Assembly: GCA_019690055.1 (NCBI GenBank)
Contig: JADGGF010000330.1
Coordinates: 1 to 5,268, forward strand
DNA length: 5,268 bases
DNA from: Micromonosporaceae bacterium
GTDB lineage: Bacteria > Actinomycetota > Actinomycetes > Mycobacteriales > Micromonosporaceae
Direction: 5' to 3'
Shown one piece after another: positions 5,250 through 5,268 of this stretch. The notes beneath the pieces were generated by a model that was given only the letters and a program-made list of their open reading frames with translations, had not been told where the DNA came from and ran no database searches. Every line of letters begins with the position of its first letter. Positions within the stretch are counted from its first letter, which is position 1. The position numbers and the translations under genes are program-made.

Positions 5250-5268
5250 CTGTCTCTAATACACAACA
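5250..5268. other. probable Nextera/Tn5 mosaic-end adapter remnant
   Basis: The final 19 bases, CTGTCTCTAATACACAACA, align without gaps to the 19-bp Tn5 mosaic-end sequence CTGTCTCTTATACACATCT at 16 of 19 positions; the three differences are all T to A. They are AT-rich against strongly GC-rich surroundings and end exactly at the window edge. This looks like untrimmed library adapter, not bacterial DNA. Confidence 0.85.

Noticed and set aside
5250..5268. Genuine Tn5/IS50 transposon end
   Set aside because: The match to the native outside end (15/19) is poorer than to the engineered mosaic end (16/19), there is no transposase, and the sequence sits exactly at the contig edge.

Overview
The window is very GC-rich, with G or C at most third codon positions, GTG as well as ATG starts, and compact overlapping genes. 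This points to a high-GC actinomycete. A partial DUF222/13E12-type gene at the right end fits, and the overall style resembles Frankia or its relatives, though the genus is a guess from memory. The window looks like a whole short contig. It opens next to a 14-G homopolymer and closes with 19 bases that closely resemble the Nextera/Tn5 mosaic-end adapter, so the last bases are probably not genomic.

Positions 35-4272 hold four plus-strand genes in one tight, translationally coupled run. They are an alanine racemase (alr), a D-alanine--D-alanine ligase (ddl), a membrane sensor histidine kinase of the HisKA_3/NarL class, and its LuxR/NarL-type response regulator. The junctions overlap by 4 nt (ATGA), 4 nt (ATGA) and 14 nt. 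The two enzymes make D-Ala and then D-Ala-D-Ala for peptidoglycan, so a co-transcribed two-component system suggests control by, or response to, cell-wall state or wall-active antibiotics (inference). The racemase departs from the canonical residues at two PLP-site positions.

The start regions of ddl and of the kinase gene have each been expanded by in-frame tandem repeats: 15-bp units encoding TGRxA, and 18-bp units encoding MSAGPG. The second set repeats the ATGA stop/start overlap itself, giving six possible kinase start codons. This is the most distinctive structure in the window.

A convergent minus-strand gene (4297-4701) encodes a YbjQ/UPF0145-family protein with an acidic, proline-rich tail. 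The next roughly 440 bp are non-coding. They carry a degenerate 25/26-bp tandem repeat with near-palindromic cores (4749-4891), a 9-bp-arm inverted repeat (5034-5055), a perfect 12-bp palindrome (5059-5070), and an imperfect LexA/SOS-like box overlapping a -10 element. These lead into a leaderless-looking start of a DUF222-type gene that the contig end cuts off.
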